A DNA stretch of 5,657 bases from an uncultured Synergistia bacterium (GCA_937888925.1 CALARM010000345.1:1-5657), one strand, 5' to 3'. Positions 1 to 5,657 are shown, counted from the first letter of the stretch. Numbers and translations: made by a program. The notes: generated by a model from the letters alone, not told the origin.

Positions 1-177
1 GAAGATATTGCTCTTATGAGAGAAGTCGTCGGTAAATATATGGGTGTAAAAGCATCAGGCGGTATTCGTGATTATAAGAAAACTATGGAAATGGTAAAAG
101 CAGGGGCAACGAGAATTGGTGCCAGCGCAAGTGTTGCCATAGTGGAAAATAAAGCTGCTAAAGGTGATGGCTATTAG
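1..177 (+). CDS. deoC: Deoxyribose-phosphate aldolase, C-terminal 58 residues (5' end outside window)
   Basis: DeoC cleaves 2-deoxyribose-5-phosphate to glyceraldehyde-3-phosphate and acetaldehyde in deoxynucleoside catabolism, in the cytoplasm. Only the last part of the TIM barrel is present. The reading frame is open from base 1 to a TAG stop at 175-177. It contains [10 protein letters not shown], whose Lys (codon 49-51) corresponds to the second active-site lysine of the family. It also contains [16 protein letters not shown], the phosphate-binding strand-turn and final helix typical of DeoC. The C-terminus ends soon after this motif, as in full-length homologues, so the gene looks intact at this end. 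Its last 14 bases overlap recO, which suggests co-transcription and coupled translation. The start and promoter lie upstream of the window. Confidence 0.92.
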   Translation, partial: EDIALMREVVGKYMGVKASGGIRDYKKTMEMVKAGATRIGASASVAIVENKAAKGDGY

Positions 178-937
178 TCTTTATAAGACAGATGCAGTGA
201 TATTAAGAACCCGTAATTTAGGGGAAGCTGACAGAATATATATTCTCTTTTCCCCTATGTACGGGAAAATTGATGCAGTCGCAAAAGGTGTAAGGAAACC
301 TTCCAGCAAATTCAGCGGAAGTCTGGAGGTATTCTCTCATGTCTATCTTATGCTGTCAGAAGGTAAAAGCATGGATGGAATTTCTCAGGTAGAGGTTTCC
401 AATCCTCATTACGGTTTGAGAGAAGACCTGACAAAACTTACATGTGCCAGTTATTTTATTGAGCTTGTGGAACATTCCATATTGCCGGGGCAGGAAAATA
501 TTGAATTATTTTCACTTGTTCTGTCTGTCCTGTCTCTTCTGGAGTATGAAGATAATATGGAACTCATTCTCCGTTATATGGAATTACAACTCCTCACAGT
601 TCTGGGGCTCAGTCCCGTCCTGGACAGATGTCAGAAATGCGGAGTTTTTTCTGATACCAGGACTATGAAGTTTTATGTTTCTCTCGGAGGAACTCTCTGT
701 GAGAAATGTGCCGCAAGAGAACTAAGCGGTTATATTGCTGTTTCTTCGGAAACTATAAAATTTCTCGGAAAACTGGAGAACATAATCCCTGTAAATCTGA
801 AAAAAGTCTCTCCTTCTACCAGGATTTGCAGGGAAAGCAGATGGATTTTGAGACACTTATTGTTTTATCATCTCGGTAAAAATATAAAATCTATTGAAAT
901 GCTGGATTGTTTGATAAAGGCACAGGAAAATGAATAA
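164..937 (+). CDS. recO: DNA repair protein RecO (RecFOR recombination mediator)
   Basis: RecO works with RecR (and RecF) to displace SSB and load RecA on gapped DNA, and it also anneals strands. The 257-residue length is normal for the family. The N-terminal OB-fold is visible at residues 5-80, with [19 protein letters not shown] and [19 protein letters not shown] matching the conserved RecO start (basic KGxRKPxSKxxG segment). The helical C-terminal domain carries a zinc-finger-like Cys set, CQKC at 156-159 and CEKC at 179-182. The protein ends with the usual R..L.YHLGK.IKS-type helix (about 230-245). The start is either GTG at 164 or ATG at 167. AAAGG at 160-164 is the only Shine-Dalgarno-like string and sits very close to both, so the choice is not settled. 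The start overlaps deoC by 11-14 bases and the end overlaps ruvX by 8 bases, so translational coupling is likely. Confidence 0.94.
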   Translation: MMAISLYKTDAVILRTRNLGEADRIYILFSPMYGKIDAVAKGVRKPSSKFSGSLEVFSHVYLMLSEGKSMDGISQVEVSNPHYGLREDLTKLTCASYFIELVEHSILPGQENIELFSLVLSVLSLLEYEDNMELILRYMELQLLTVLGLSPVLDRCQKCGVFSDTRTMKFYVSLGGTLCEKCAARELSGYIAVSSETIKFLGKLENIIPVNLKKVSPSTRICRESRWILRHLLFYHLGKNIKSIEMLDCLIKAQENE

Positions 938-1370
938 CAGAATTTTAGGGCTTGATATAGGCGATAGAAGAATAGGGGTGGCTCTGAGTGATATTACAAA
1001 AACTATTGCCAATCCCCTGGAGGTAATAAATCTTGGTCATGGTACCGATATATTTGCCTGTTTAAAGAGAATAATTGAACTTCATGATGTTTCCACTGTC
1101 ATACTGGGTTTACCTAAAAATATGGATGGTACCATGGGACCTCAGGCCAAAAAAGTTACAGATTTTGGAGAAACACTTAAAGGATTGTTTCCTGATAAAG
1201 AGATAGATTATTTTGATGAAAGACTTTCTACGAGACAGGCTTTAAGAACCCTTATAGAAGCAGATATGTCCAGGGCAAGAAGAAAGAAGGTTGTAGACAA
1301 GGTTTCTGCTGTAATAATACTTCAGGGGTATCTTGAAACATTGAATTTTAAGCGGCATAAAGAAGATTAA
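930..1370 (+). CDS. ruvX: RuvX/YqgF family RNase H-fold nuclease (pre-16S rRNA processing; putative Holliday junction resolvase)
   Basis: This family is linked to maturation of the 16S rRNA 5' end and was earlier proposed to resolve Holliday junctions. It acts in the cytoplasm. At 146 residues the protein has the family's usual length. All signature motifs are present: ILGLDIGDRRIGVALSD at the N-terminus with D9, VILGLPKNMDGTMGPQA at about 58-73, YFDERLSTRQA with E97, and RRKKVVDKVSAVIILQGYL with D123. D9, E97 and D123 sit where the acidic metal-binding triad of the RNase H fold is expected, so the enzyme should be active. The ATG at 930 lies inside the 3' end of recO. AAAGG at 916-920, nine bases upstream, is a plausible ribosome binding site. 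The TAA stop is followed by only 29 bases before the kinase-like gene. Confidence 0.96.
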   Translation: MNNRILGLDIGDRRIGVALSDITKTIANPLEVINLGHGTDIFACLKRIIELHDVSTVILGLPKNMDGTMGPQAKKVTDFGETLKGLFPDKEIDYFDERLSTRQALRTLIEADMSRARRKKVVDKVSAVIILQGYLETLNFKRHKED

Positions 1371-1405
1371 TGCCATAACTCTGTTCCTGCACGAAAGTTA
1401 TGACA
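1371..1405. promoter_or_regulatory. Imperfect inverted repeat spanning the start of the kinase-like gene
   Basis: Arms TGCCATAACT (1371-1380) and AGTTATGACA (1396-1405) are reverse complements at 9 of 10 positions, with seven uninterrupted pairs (CATAACT/AGTTATG) and a 15-base loop. The right arm contains the ATG at 1400 and part of the weak Shine-Dalgarno-like GAAAG (1393-1397). In mRNA a stem here would hide the start codon and could lower translation. As DNA it could be an operator. The repeat lies in the short gap between ruvX and the kinase-like gene. It is AT-rich and short, so chance is possible. There is no T-run after it, so it is not a standard terminator. Confidence 0.35.
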
Positions 1406-3541
1406 CAGTCGAAAAAAAAGAAGTTGAAATTTATGGTAGGAAGGTTAATCCAGAACAGATATGAAATTCAGAAAACTGCGAGACACGATAGTTTTGGCGC
1501 TATTTATAAGGGGCGTGACAGAAAACTTGATAAATATGTTACTATAAAAATTTTAGAGGAAAGTCCTGAAAAAGCCATGGATTTTTTTCTGGACAGGATA
1601 CAGTTTCTATATACATTGAATCATAAAAATATAGTTAAATTTTATGATGCCGGTGCAGAATCCAGCTTCTTTTATCTCATCCTTGAATATGTAGACGGTT
1701 TCACCCTTAAAGATTTTTTATGTGAACACAGTCTTAAAGATCCTGTCATTTATTCCGTACAGCTTGGTTTTCAGATATGTCAGGCTCTGGATTATGCCCA
1801 TAGCAATTATTTTTTTCACGGTGACCTGACGCCTGATAATATAATGATAGCCAATAATGGTACCATAAAATTAAATAATTTCGGTCTCAAAAAGCTTTAC
1901 GAAGAAACAGGTTTATCTCCGGTTAAAGATGACAGTGAACATACCCCATACCATTCTCCTGAACAAATCAAAGGAGAAGATATAGATTTCAGATCTGATA
2001 TTTATTCCCTCGGACTTATTCTCTATGAATTGCTTACAGGGCAGAATCCGGCACGTTTTAAGGAACCGGCAGGTTTAAGAAAATATAATGAAAATATACC
2101 TAAATCCCTCGAAGCTATAATTATAAAGATGATACAGAGGGATATAAATCAAAGATTCCAGAGCTCAGGTGAAATACTCAGAGAACTCTGTAAGGTCAAA
2201 TATAAGAGTTTAAAACCTGTTATTCAGGAACTTTTCCCTGATATGGATTTATCCTCTCTACTACCCGGTAGGGAATCTCTCGATGAAAAGTTTGCAGGTA
2301 AGAATTTTGACAGAGAAGAGAAAAAATCGGTAGATAAATATTCTGTGGAAGAAATTGATCCCGGTAAAATAAAACTGGATTTTCGTGCCCTTGACAGAAT
2401 CTGCCGGGGAACAGGCATAAGATATAAGGAAGCAAAAGACGCTCTTATTCAGGCACAGGGCGATTCTTTAAAGGCCATTGAAATCATTGCCTCGAAAAGA
2501 AAAGGTCTGGAAATCAATATTGACGAAGACATAGTACATGAAGATATGGTTCCTCCTGAAAATGAGACTAATGCCGGTGATAGCCTCTGGGCCAGACTGG
2601 TCAATGGCATTTTTTTTATTCGTAAAAATGGAGAAGATTTATTTACATTTCCTTCTATCTGGTTATTTTTGTTAATATTAGTTCCTTTTCTTATATTTTT
2701 TGTTAATTTTTTAATTTTCCCTTTTGCTATTATATTTATTCTTATTATCTTTTCTTATTTCTATTGTAATATTTCTTTTGAACTCATTGAAAAAGATACC
2801 TTTGAATTCAGAAAGAACATAGAAATGACATTGAGACATCTCGGTACTATGCCTGTAGAACCACTGGTATTAAATGATAGTTCTTTACCGCTCGCTGAAG
2901 ATATATTACCGGTAAAGAGAGAAAGGAAAAGAGAAGTGGCTCCTTCTCCGGAGCAGAAAATAGAAGAAACTATACCTTCTTCGGAAACAAAAGACGAAGA
3001 AAAATCAAGTGCAAGAGAAAGGGCTGCCAGACGAAGACAGGAAAGGGAAAAGAAGAAAGAAGAGCCGGCGCCTGCAGAAGAGAAAGATGCAAAAACCAGG
3101 GCTGTTCCTGTTAAGGCTGAAGAAGTGGCACCTCCTCCTGCTAAAACAGGTCCTGACGAAGAGACTATTAAATATATATGTTCCAGAGTTGAAGGTATAA
3201 CACCTGAAGAAGCAGTGAAAGCCCTTGAAGAAGAAAATGGCGATCAGGCAAGAGCTGTAATGAGTCTGAAGAAAAAGAAAAAAGCAGAACGTAAATCAGC
3301 ACCACCGGAAGAAGTACAGGAAGCACCGCCACCTCCGCCTCCTGAAGAAAAACCTGCTTCTGCTCCTGCTCCTGTCGCCGGTTCAGACGGTAAGATTTAT
3401 GATCAGGAAAAAATAGATTATGTGTGCAGACGAACCAAAGTTACTCCTGAAGAAGCCGTAAAGGCTCTTGAAGAGAAAAACGGTGACGAAATAGAAGCAG
3501 TCATGAGTATTAAGAAGAATAAGAGGAAACAGAGGAAGTAA
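1400..3541 (+). CDS. Kinase-like (probable pseudokinase) membrane protein with UBA-like repeats and a DUF4342-like segment
   Basis: Residues 20-265 form a Hanks-type Ser/Thr kinase fold: VTIK with K50, HGDLTPDN with D142 and N147, YHSPEQ as the APE equivalent (E188), SDIYSLGLILYELLTG (D200) and RDINQRF (R252). Several active-site positions are altered. The first two loop glycines are replaced (R28, D30), the alpha-C Glu position reads R66, HRD is HGD, the catalytic-loop Lys is T144, and DFG is NFG (N160). This argues for a pseudokinase or very weak kinase. Next come a UBA/TS-N-like domain (326-366), a DUF4342-like stretch (about 395-462) with a hydrophobic hairpin at 419-456 (two likely membrane segments, both ends cytoplasmic), a charged Pro/Glu/Lys linker (503-583), and two more UBA-like repeats (584-624, 667-706) joined by a proline-rich linker with six consecutive prolines (643-648). 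No signal peptide is seen. The start at 1400 has a weak ribosome site; M12 (1433), right before GRLIQNRYEI, is an alternative. Probably the last gene of the deoC-recO-ruvX operon. Confidence 0.88.
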   Translation: MTQSKKKKLKFMVGRLIQNRYEIQKTARHDSFGAIYKGRDRKLDKYVTIKILEESPEKAMDFFLDRIQFLYTLNHKNIVKFYDAGAESSFFYLILEYVDGFTLKDFLCEHSLKDPVIYSVQLGFQICQALDYAHSNYFFHGDLTPDNIMIANNGTIKLNNFGLKKLYEETGLSPVKDDSEHTPYHSPEQIKGEDIDFRSDIYSLGLILYELLTGQNPARFKEPAGLRKYNENIPKSLEAIIIKMIQRDINQRFQSSGEILRELCKVKYKSLKPVIQELFPDMDLSSLLPGRESLDEKFAGKNFDREEKKSVDKYSVEEIDPGKIKLDFRALDRICRGTGIRYKEAKDALIQAQGDSLKAIEIIASKRKGLEINIDEDIVHEDMVPPENETNAGDSLWARLVNGIFFIRKNGEDLFTFPSIWLFLLILVPFLIFFVNFLIFPFAIIFILIIFSYFYCNISFELIEKDTFEFRKNIEMTLRHLGTMPVEPLVLNDSSLPLAEDILPVKRERKREVAPSPEQKIEETIPSSETKDEEKSSARERAARRRQEREKKKEEPAPAEEKDAKTRAVPVKAEEVAPPPAKTGPDEETIKYICSRVEGITPEEAVKALEEENGDQARAVMSLKKKKKAERKSAPPEEVQEAPPPPPPEEKPASAPAPVAGSDGKIYDQEKIDYVCRRTKVTPEEAVKALEEKNGDEIEAVMSIKKNKRKQRK
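2375..2497 (+). other. UBA/TS-N-like domain 1 of the kinase-like protein
   Basis: Codons 326-366 encode a small three-helix domain read as LDRICRGTGIRYKEAKDALI followed by QAQGDSLKAIEIIA. The pattern 'TGxxYKEAKxAL...GD..KAIE' is the one seen at the N-terminus of stand-alone DUF4342 proteins, and resembles the EF-Ts N-terminal and NAC-alpha UBA domains. It lies between the kinase fold and the membrane hairpin. The domain call rests on motif recognition only. Confidence 0.7.
2582..2785 (+). other. DUF4342-like segment with membrane hairpin in the kinase-like protein
   Basis: Codons 395-462 begin with LWARLVNGIFFIRKNGEDLF, comparable to the 'lik.GNv.ri.ikkdG..ll.iP' opening of DUF4342. They continue through a strongly hydrophobic stretch at 419-456 broken by N436 and P441, then CNISFELIE, comparable to the 'c.ieie' ending of that family. 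The T-rich DNA at about 2640-2770 is explained by Phe, Ile and Leu codons. Two short membrane helices are the simplest reading; one long helix is possible. Confidence 0.6.
3149..3517 (+). repeat. Pair of C-terminal UBA/TS-N-like protein repeats
   Basis: Codons 584-624 and 667-706 each encode a roughly 40-residue helical unit. The core TPEEAVKALEE-[E/K]-NGD is identical at 14 of 15 residues (3200-3244 and 3443-3487). Each unit is preceded by an I.Y[IV]C.R segment and followed by AVMS[LI]KK and a lysine-rich tail. The two DNA copies of the core differ at nine synonymous positions and one that changes the residue, so this is an old protein duplication and not a recent DNA repeat. The units are more like each other than like domain 1 at 2375-2497. 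Confidence 0.8.
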
Positions 3542-3544
3542 ATA

Positions 3545-3593
3545 GCAGTGAGCAATGAGCAGTGAGCAGTGAGCAGTGACCAGTGACCAGTGA
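3545..3593. repeat. Seven-copy tandem heptamer array
   Basis: Seven uninterrupted 7-base units follow the stop codon of the kinase-like gene: GCAGTGA, GCAATGA, GCAGTGA three times, then CCAGTGA twice. The array fills more than half of the 85-base gap before the PRTase-propeller gene. No stable hairpin, T-tract terminator or clear promoter is visible in the remaining bases. Such heptamers resemble the short tandem repeats scattered between genes in some bacterial genomes; copy number may vary by slippage. The array starts three bases after the TAA and is not translated by the upstream gene. Confidence 0.9.
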
Positions 3594-3626
3594 ATATTTA
3601 CGCATCATGAATAAAAGGGGGCTCTT

Positions 3627-5435
3627 ATGAAAATACCATCGGAAAAAGAACTGGAAAGATACAGAAAAATTCTTTATTCTGAAATAGTGGATAATGCGAT
3701 TAAATGGGGACAGGGTATTCTTATGGACGGAAGCCCTGCAGGGTGGACTGTTGACCTGAGAGAAGCCATACTTACTCCTGAATATGCCTGTGTTGTTTCA
3801 CAGCTTTTTATGCCTCTTATTGACAGATACCGCCCCGATTATGTGGCAGGTATGACTGTTGCCGCAGGGTGCCTTGTTTCTCAGCTTGTACTTTTAAGTC
3901 ATATCCGGGGAGTTCCTGTAAAGGGACTCTATATAAGACGGGAACCAAAAGCCGATGGTATGCAGAGACAGATTGAAGGACAGCTTATAGAGGGTTCTAA
4001 AGTTCTTTTATTCGATGACATTATAAATTCTTCCGATGTGGCATTAAAATGTATAGAACAACTTGTAAAACACAGATGTATACCTGTTGCTCTTGCAGTT
4101 ATAATCAATTTCCAGGCTTCCGGAGAACATGACTTAAAGAAACTTGGCATACCACTTCATCATTTATTTACTCTCAGTGATATTAACATGAAACCTCCTC
4201 CCGAACCGGAAGATAATACTATGTTTTTACCTGTGTGGAAAGCAGGGCCTGTTAACAGCGGAGCCTATTATGCTCCCAAGTCCGGCCCTGTATCAGGAGA
4301 AGGAAGAATATTCCTCGGAAGTGACAGAGGATATTTTATCTCTGTTCATTCAGACGGCTTCCCGGACTGGTTTTTCCCTGTAGGAGAAACATACAGAGGC
4401 ATACAGGTTTCACCTGTTTACAGAAAAGGAAAGGTTTATTTCGGAGCTTATGACGGGTACACTTACTGTTTGAAAGCTTCTTCTGGAAAAGTCCTCTGGA
4501 AACAGAAATGGGGCGACTGGGTAGGATGTTCTTCTCCTGTATTTGATCCGGTAAGTGAACTGTTTTTTATCGGTATTGAATACGGTTCTCACGGGGGAGA
4601 TCTCTGTGCTTTTAACGGTACTGACGGAACCCTCAAATGGAGATTTAAAACAGGTGAATATGTTACATGTGCCCCCGGCATTAACAGCAATACAAATACT
4701 GTTTTTGTCGGTTCTCTGGATAAAACCGTTTATGCCCTTGATTTATATGATGGAACTGAAAAATGGCGATTTGTAACAGAGGGACCTATTAAAGGCGGTA
4801 TAACGGCAGATCCTGTTACGGATTACTGCTATTTTACCTCCTATGACGGTTGTTTATACTGTTTGAACAACAGAGGCGAAGTTGTATGGAAGAGAAAACT
4901 CGGTTACTGGCTTTATTGCCGACCTGCCATCGGTCATGATATAGTTGTTATTGCAACGGAAGCAGATTACATATTCTCTTTCAATAAAATGACAGGGAAA
5001 ATTATCTGGAAGAGGTGTATGTCCGATGAATGGAGGATGTGTGCCTATCCTGTTATAAAACATGGCAGAGTTTACGCGGGAAGTTACGGGGGATCGGTAT
5101 ATGTAATGAACCTTTATGACGGTTCTATTCTATGGTCTTTTAAAACCGGAGGGCCTGTTATGGCACCATGCGGAGTTTTTCCATCCGCTAAAATACCTGT
5201 CACAAGGCCTGCCTGTAAACAGGGGAAATTGAAGAAAAATACTTTTAATGTCAGAGGTGACAGGCTCTATTATCCGGGACCTGGAGGTCTTACACATATA
5301 TTTAACAGTGATGCTACAGGGTTGCTATGGAGTGTTTATTCTCTGCAGAAAGAAATACCTCCTTACAGTAATACTCTGCTGGCGAGCTCAAATGACGGTT
5401 ATCTTTACTGTTTTGTAGAAATTGACAGACAGTAA
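3627..5435 (+). CDS. Orotate-phosphoribosyltransferase-like domain fused to a PQQ/BamB-type beta-propeller
   Basis: Residues 10-185 resemble orotate phosphoribosyltransferase. GILMDGSPAGWTVDLRE matches the 'L.SG..S.yY.DLR' opening, DYVAGMTVAAGCLVSQLVLL the substrate loop region, IRREPKADGMQRQIEG the 'RKE.K.HG...iEG' flexible loop, and KVLLFDDIINSSDV the PRPP-binding strand. D130 and D131 are kept, but the phosphate loop reads NSSDV where I-T-T-G-x-T/S is usual, and the loop His is D110, so transferase activity is doubtful. From about residue 200, repeats of the form 'G.VYFGS.DG..Y.L....G..LW....G' occur near 226, 268, 311, 357, 399, 438, 480 and 545. A closing strand pair lies at 582-599, giving about eight blades. 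No signal peptide or membrane segment is seen, so the protein should be cytoplasmic, unlike most PQQ-dependent dehydrogenases and BamB. AGGGGG at 3616-3621 gives a good ribosome site five bases before the ATG. The function is unknown; a nucleotide- or PRPP-related sensor is one guess. Confidence 0.85.
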   Translation: MKIPSEKELERYRKILYSEIVDNAIKWGQGILMDGSPAGWTVDLREAILTPEYACVVSQLFMPLIDRYRPDYVAGMTVAAGCLVSQLVLLSHIRGVPVKGLYIRREPKADGMQRQIEGQLIEGSKVLLFDDIINSSDVALKCIEQLVKHRCIPVALAVIINFQASGEHDLKKLGIPLHHLFTLSDINMKPPPEPEDNTMFLPVWKAGPVNSGAYYAPKSGPVSGEGRIFLGSDRGYFISVHSDGFPDWFFPVGETYRGIQVSPVYRKGKVYFGAYDGYTYCLKASSGKVLWKQKWGDWVGCSSPVFDPVSELFFIGIEYGSHGGDLCAFNGTDGTLKWRFKTGEYVTCAPGINSNTNTVFVGSLDKTVYALDLYDGTEKWRFVTEGPIKGGITADPVTDYCYFTSYDGCLYCLNNRGEVVWKRKLGYWLYCRPAIGHDIVVIATEADYIFSFNKMTGKIIWKRCMSDEWRMCAYPVIKHGRVYAGSYGGSVYVMNLYDGSILWSFKTGGPVMAPCGVFPSAKIPVTRPACKQGKLKKNTFNVRGDRLYYPGPGGLTHIFNSDATGLLWSVYSLQKEIPPYSNTLLASSNDGYLYCFVEIDRQ

Positions 5436-5455
5436 AAAGATACAGGAGATTTACC

Positions 5456-5657
5456 ATGTTTGATCTGGAAAAAAATAAAAAAATACTTTATGAAAGAATA
5501 TTAAATAACAGTATTAAATGGAATCAGGGGCTCCTTCGAGGCTCCGGAAGACCTGCAGGCTGGACTATTGATATGAGAGAAGACATATTGAACCCTTATT
5601 ATTCCAATATAATAGCAGAAATTTTCATGGAATGGATAGAAGTCTATAAACCTGACT
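5456..5657 (+). CDS. Tandem paralogue of the OPRT-like/propeller gene, first 67 residues (3' end outside window)
   Basis: The frame opens with ATG at 5456 after a strong AGGAG (5444-5448) with seven-base spacing and stays open to the window edge. The visible N-terminus aligns with that of the gene at 3627. Shared blocks are KILY, N-x-IKW-x-QG, PAGWT[VI]D[LM]RE, IL-x-P-x-Y, FM and Y[RK]PD, with about half the residues identical by eye. The 'GRPAGWTIDMRE' segment is the OPRT-like opening. Only 20 bases separate it from the previous stop, so the two are very likely co-transcribed. Whether this copy also has a beta-propeller, and whether its PRPP loop is intact, cannot be seen here. Confidence 0.87.
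   Translation, partial: MFDLEKNKKILYERILNNSIKWNQGLLRGSGRPAGWTIDMREDILNPYYSNIIAEIFMEWIEVYKPD

Noticed and set aside
2640..2770. T-rich stretch as a terminator or inserted foreign DNA
   Set aside because: It is in frame within an open gene and encodes the hydrophobic membrane hairpin; Phe/Ile/Leu codons explain the composition.
3149..3517. EF-Ts (tsf) or a fragment of it, suggested by the TS-N-like repeats
   Set aside because: The rest of EF-Ts is absent, and the repeats sit within a continuous frame with the kinase fold.
3545..3593. CRISPR array
   Set aside because: Units are 7 bases with no spacers, so this is a simple tandem repeat.
3611..3628. Possible hairpin ATAAAAG-GGGG-CTCTTAT around the ribosome binding site
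   Set aside because: The stem is only seven pairs with one internal mismatch and mostly A-U pairs, so it is too weak to call a riboswitch or attenuator.
3607..3630. A seven-codon mini-ORF (MNKRGLL) whose TGA overlaps the ATG at 3627, resembling a leader peptide
   Set aside because: There is no ribosome site before the ATG at 3607, and its AGG-GGG codons are simply the Shine-Dalgarno sequence of the gene at 3627.
3627..4190. Housekeeping pyrE (orotate phosphoribosyltransferase)
   Set aside because: The PRPP loop and the catalytic-loop His are altered, and the protein continues into a propeller. It should not be annotated as pyrE.
4854..5063. Antisense open frames within the propeller and kinase-like genes
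   Set aside because: They have no recognisable product, lie opposite well-supported coding frames, and are explained by chance open frames.
3627..5435. BamB outer-membrane assembly factor or PQQ-dependent dehydrogenase
   Set aside because: There is no signal peptide or lipobox, the N-terminus is a PRTase-like fold, and no quinoprotein catalytic signature was recognised.

Overview
The window is bacterial chromosomal DNA with every recognisable gene on the + strand. It is fairly AT-rich, favours A/T at third codon positions and AGA/AGG for arginine, and packs its genes tightly. I cannot name the species. The gene order deoC-recO-ruvX-(kinase-like gene), followed by tandem phosphoribosyltransferase/beta-propeller genes, matches no well-known model organism that I recognise. 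A UBA + DUF4342-like module of the kind I associate with Clostridia and some uncultured lineages is embedded in the kinase-like protein. An anaerobic or uncultured lineage is my guess only.

Layout. Bases 1-177 are the 3' end of deoC (deoxyribose-phosphate aldolase). It overlaps recO (164-937, RecFOR recombination mediator), which overlaps ruvX/yqgF (930-1370, RNase H-fold nuclease). After 29 bases, and inside an imperfect inverted repeat that covers the start codon, comes a 713-codon gene (1400-3541). This gene encodes a Hanks-type kinase fold with several catalytic signatures lost, a UBA-like domain, a DUF4342-like membrane hairpin, a charged Pro/Glu/Lys linker and two further near-identical UBA/TS-N-like repeats. 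The overlaps and short gap suggest that these four genes form one operon.

An 85-base gap follows (3542-3626). It holds seven tandem copies of a 7-base unit (GCAGTGA/CCAGTGA). Next is a 602-codon gene (3627-5435) with an orotate-phosphoribosyltransferase-like N-terminus fused to a roughly eight-bladed PQQ/BamB-type beta-propeller. The PRPP-binding loop is degenerate. Twenty bases downstream a second gene begins (5456 to the window end). Its visible 67 residues are a clear paralogue of the same N-terminus, so this is a tandem array that continues beyond the window.

How the parts fit. deoC, recO and ruvX are housekeeping genes for nucleoside catabolism, recombination and rRNA/DNA processing. 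The two large genes after them are the unusual part. Both carry an enzyme fold whose signature motifs have decayed (NFG for DFG in the kinase; INSSDV for the usual I-T-T-G-x-T/S in the PRTase) joined to likely interaction or sensing domains. That pattern suggests ligand-sensing or scaffold proteins rather than ordinary metabolic enzymes. This is inference; whether the two work together is not shown by the sequence.
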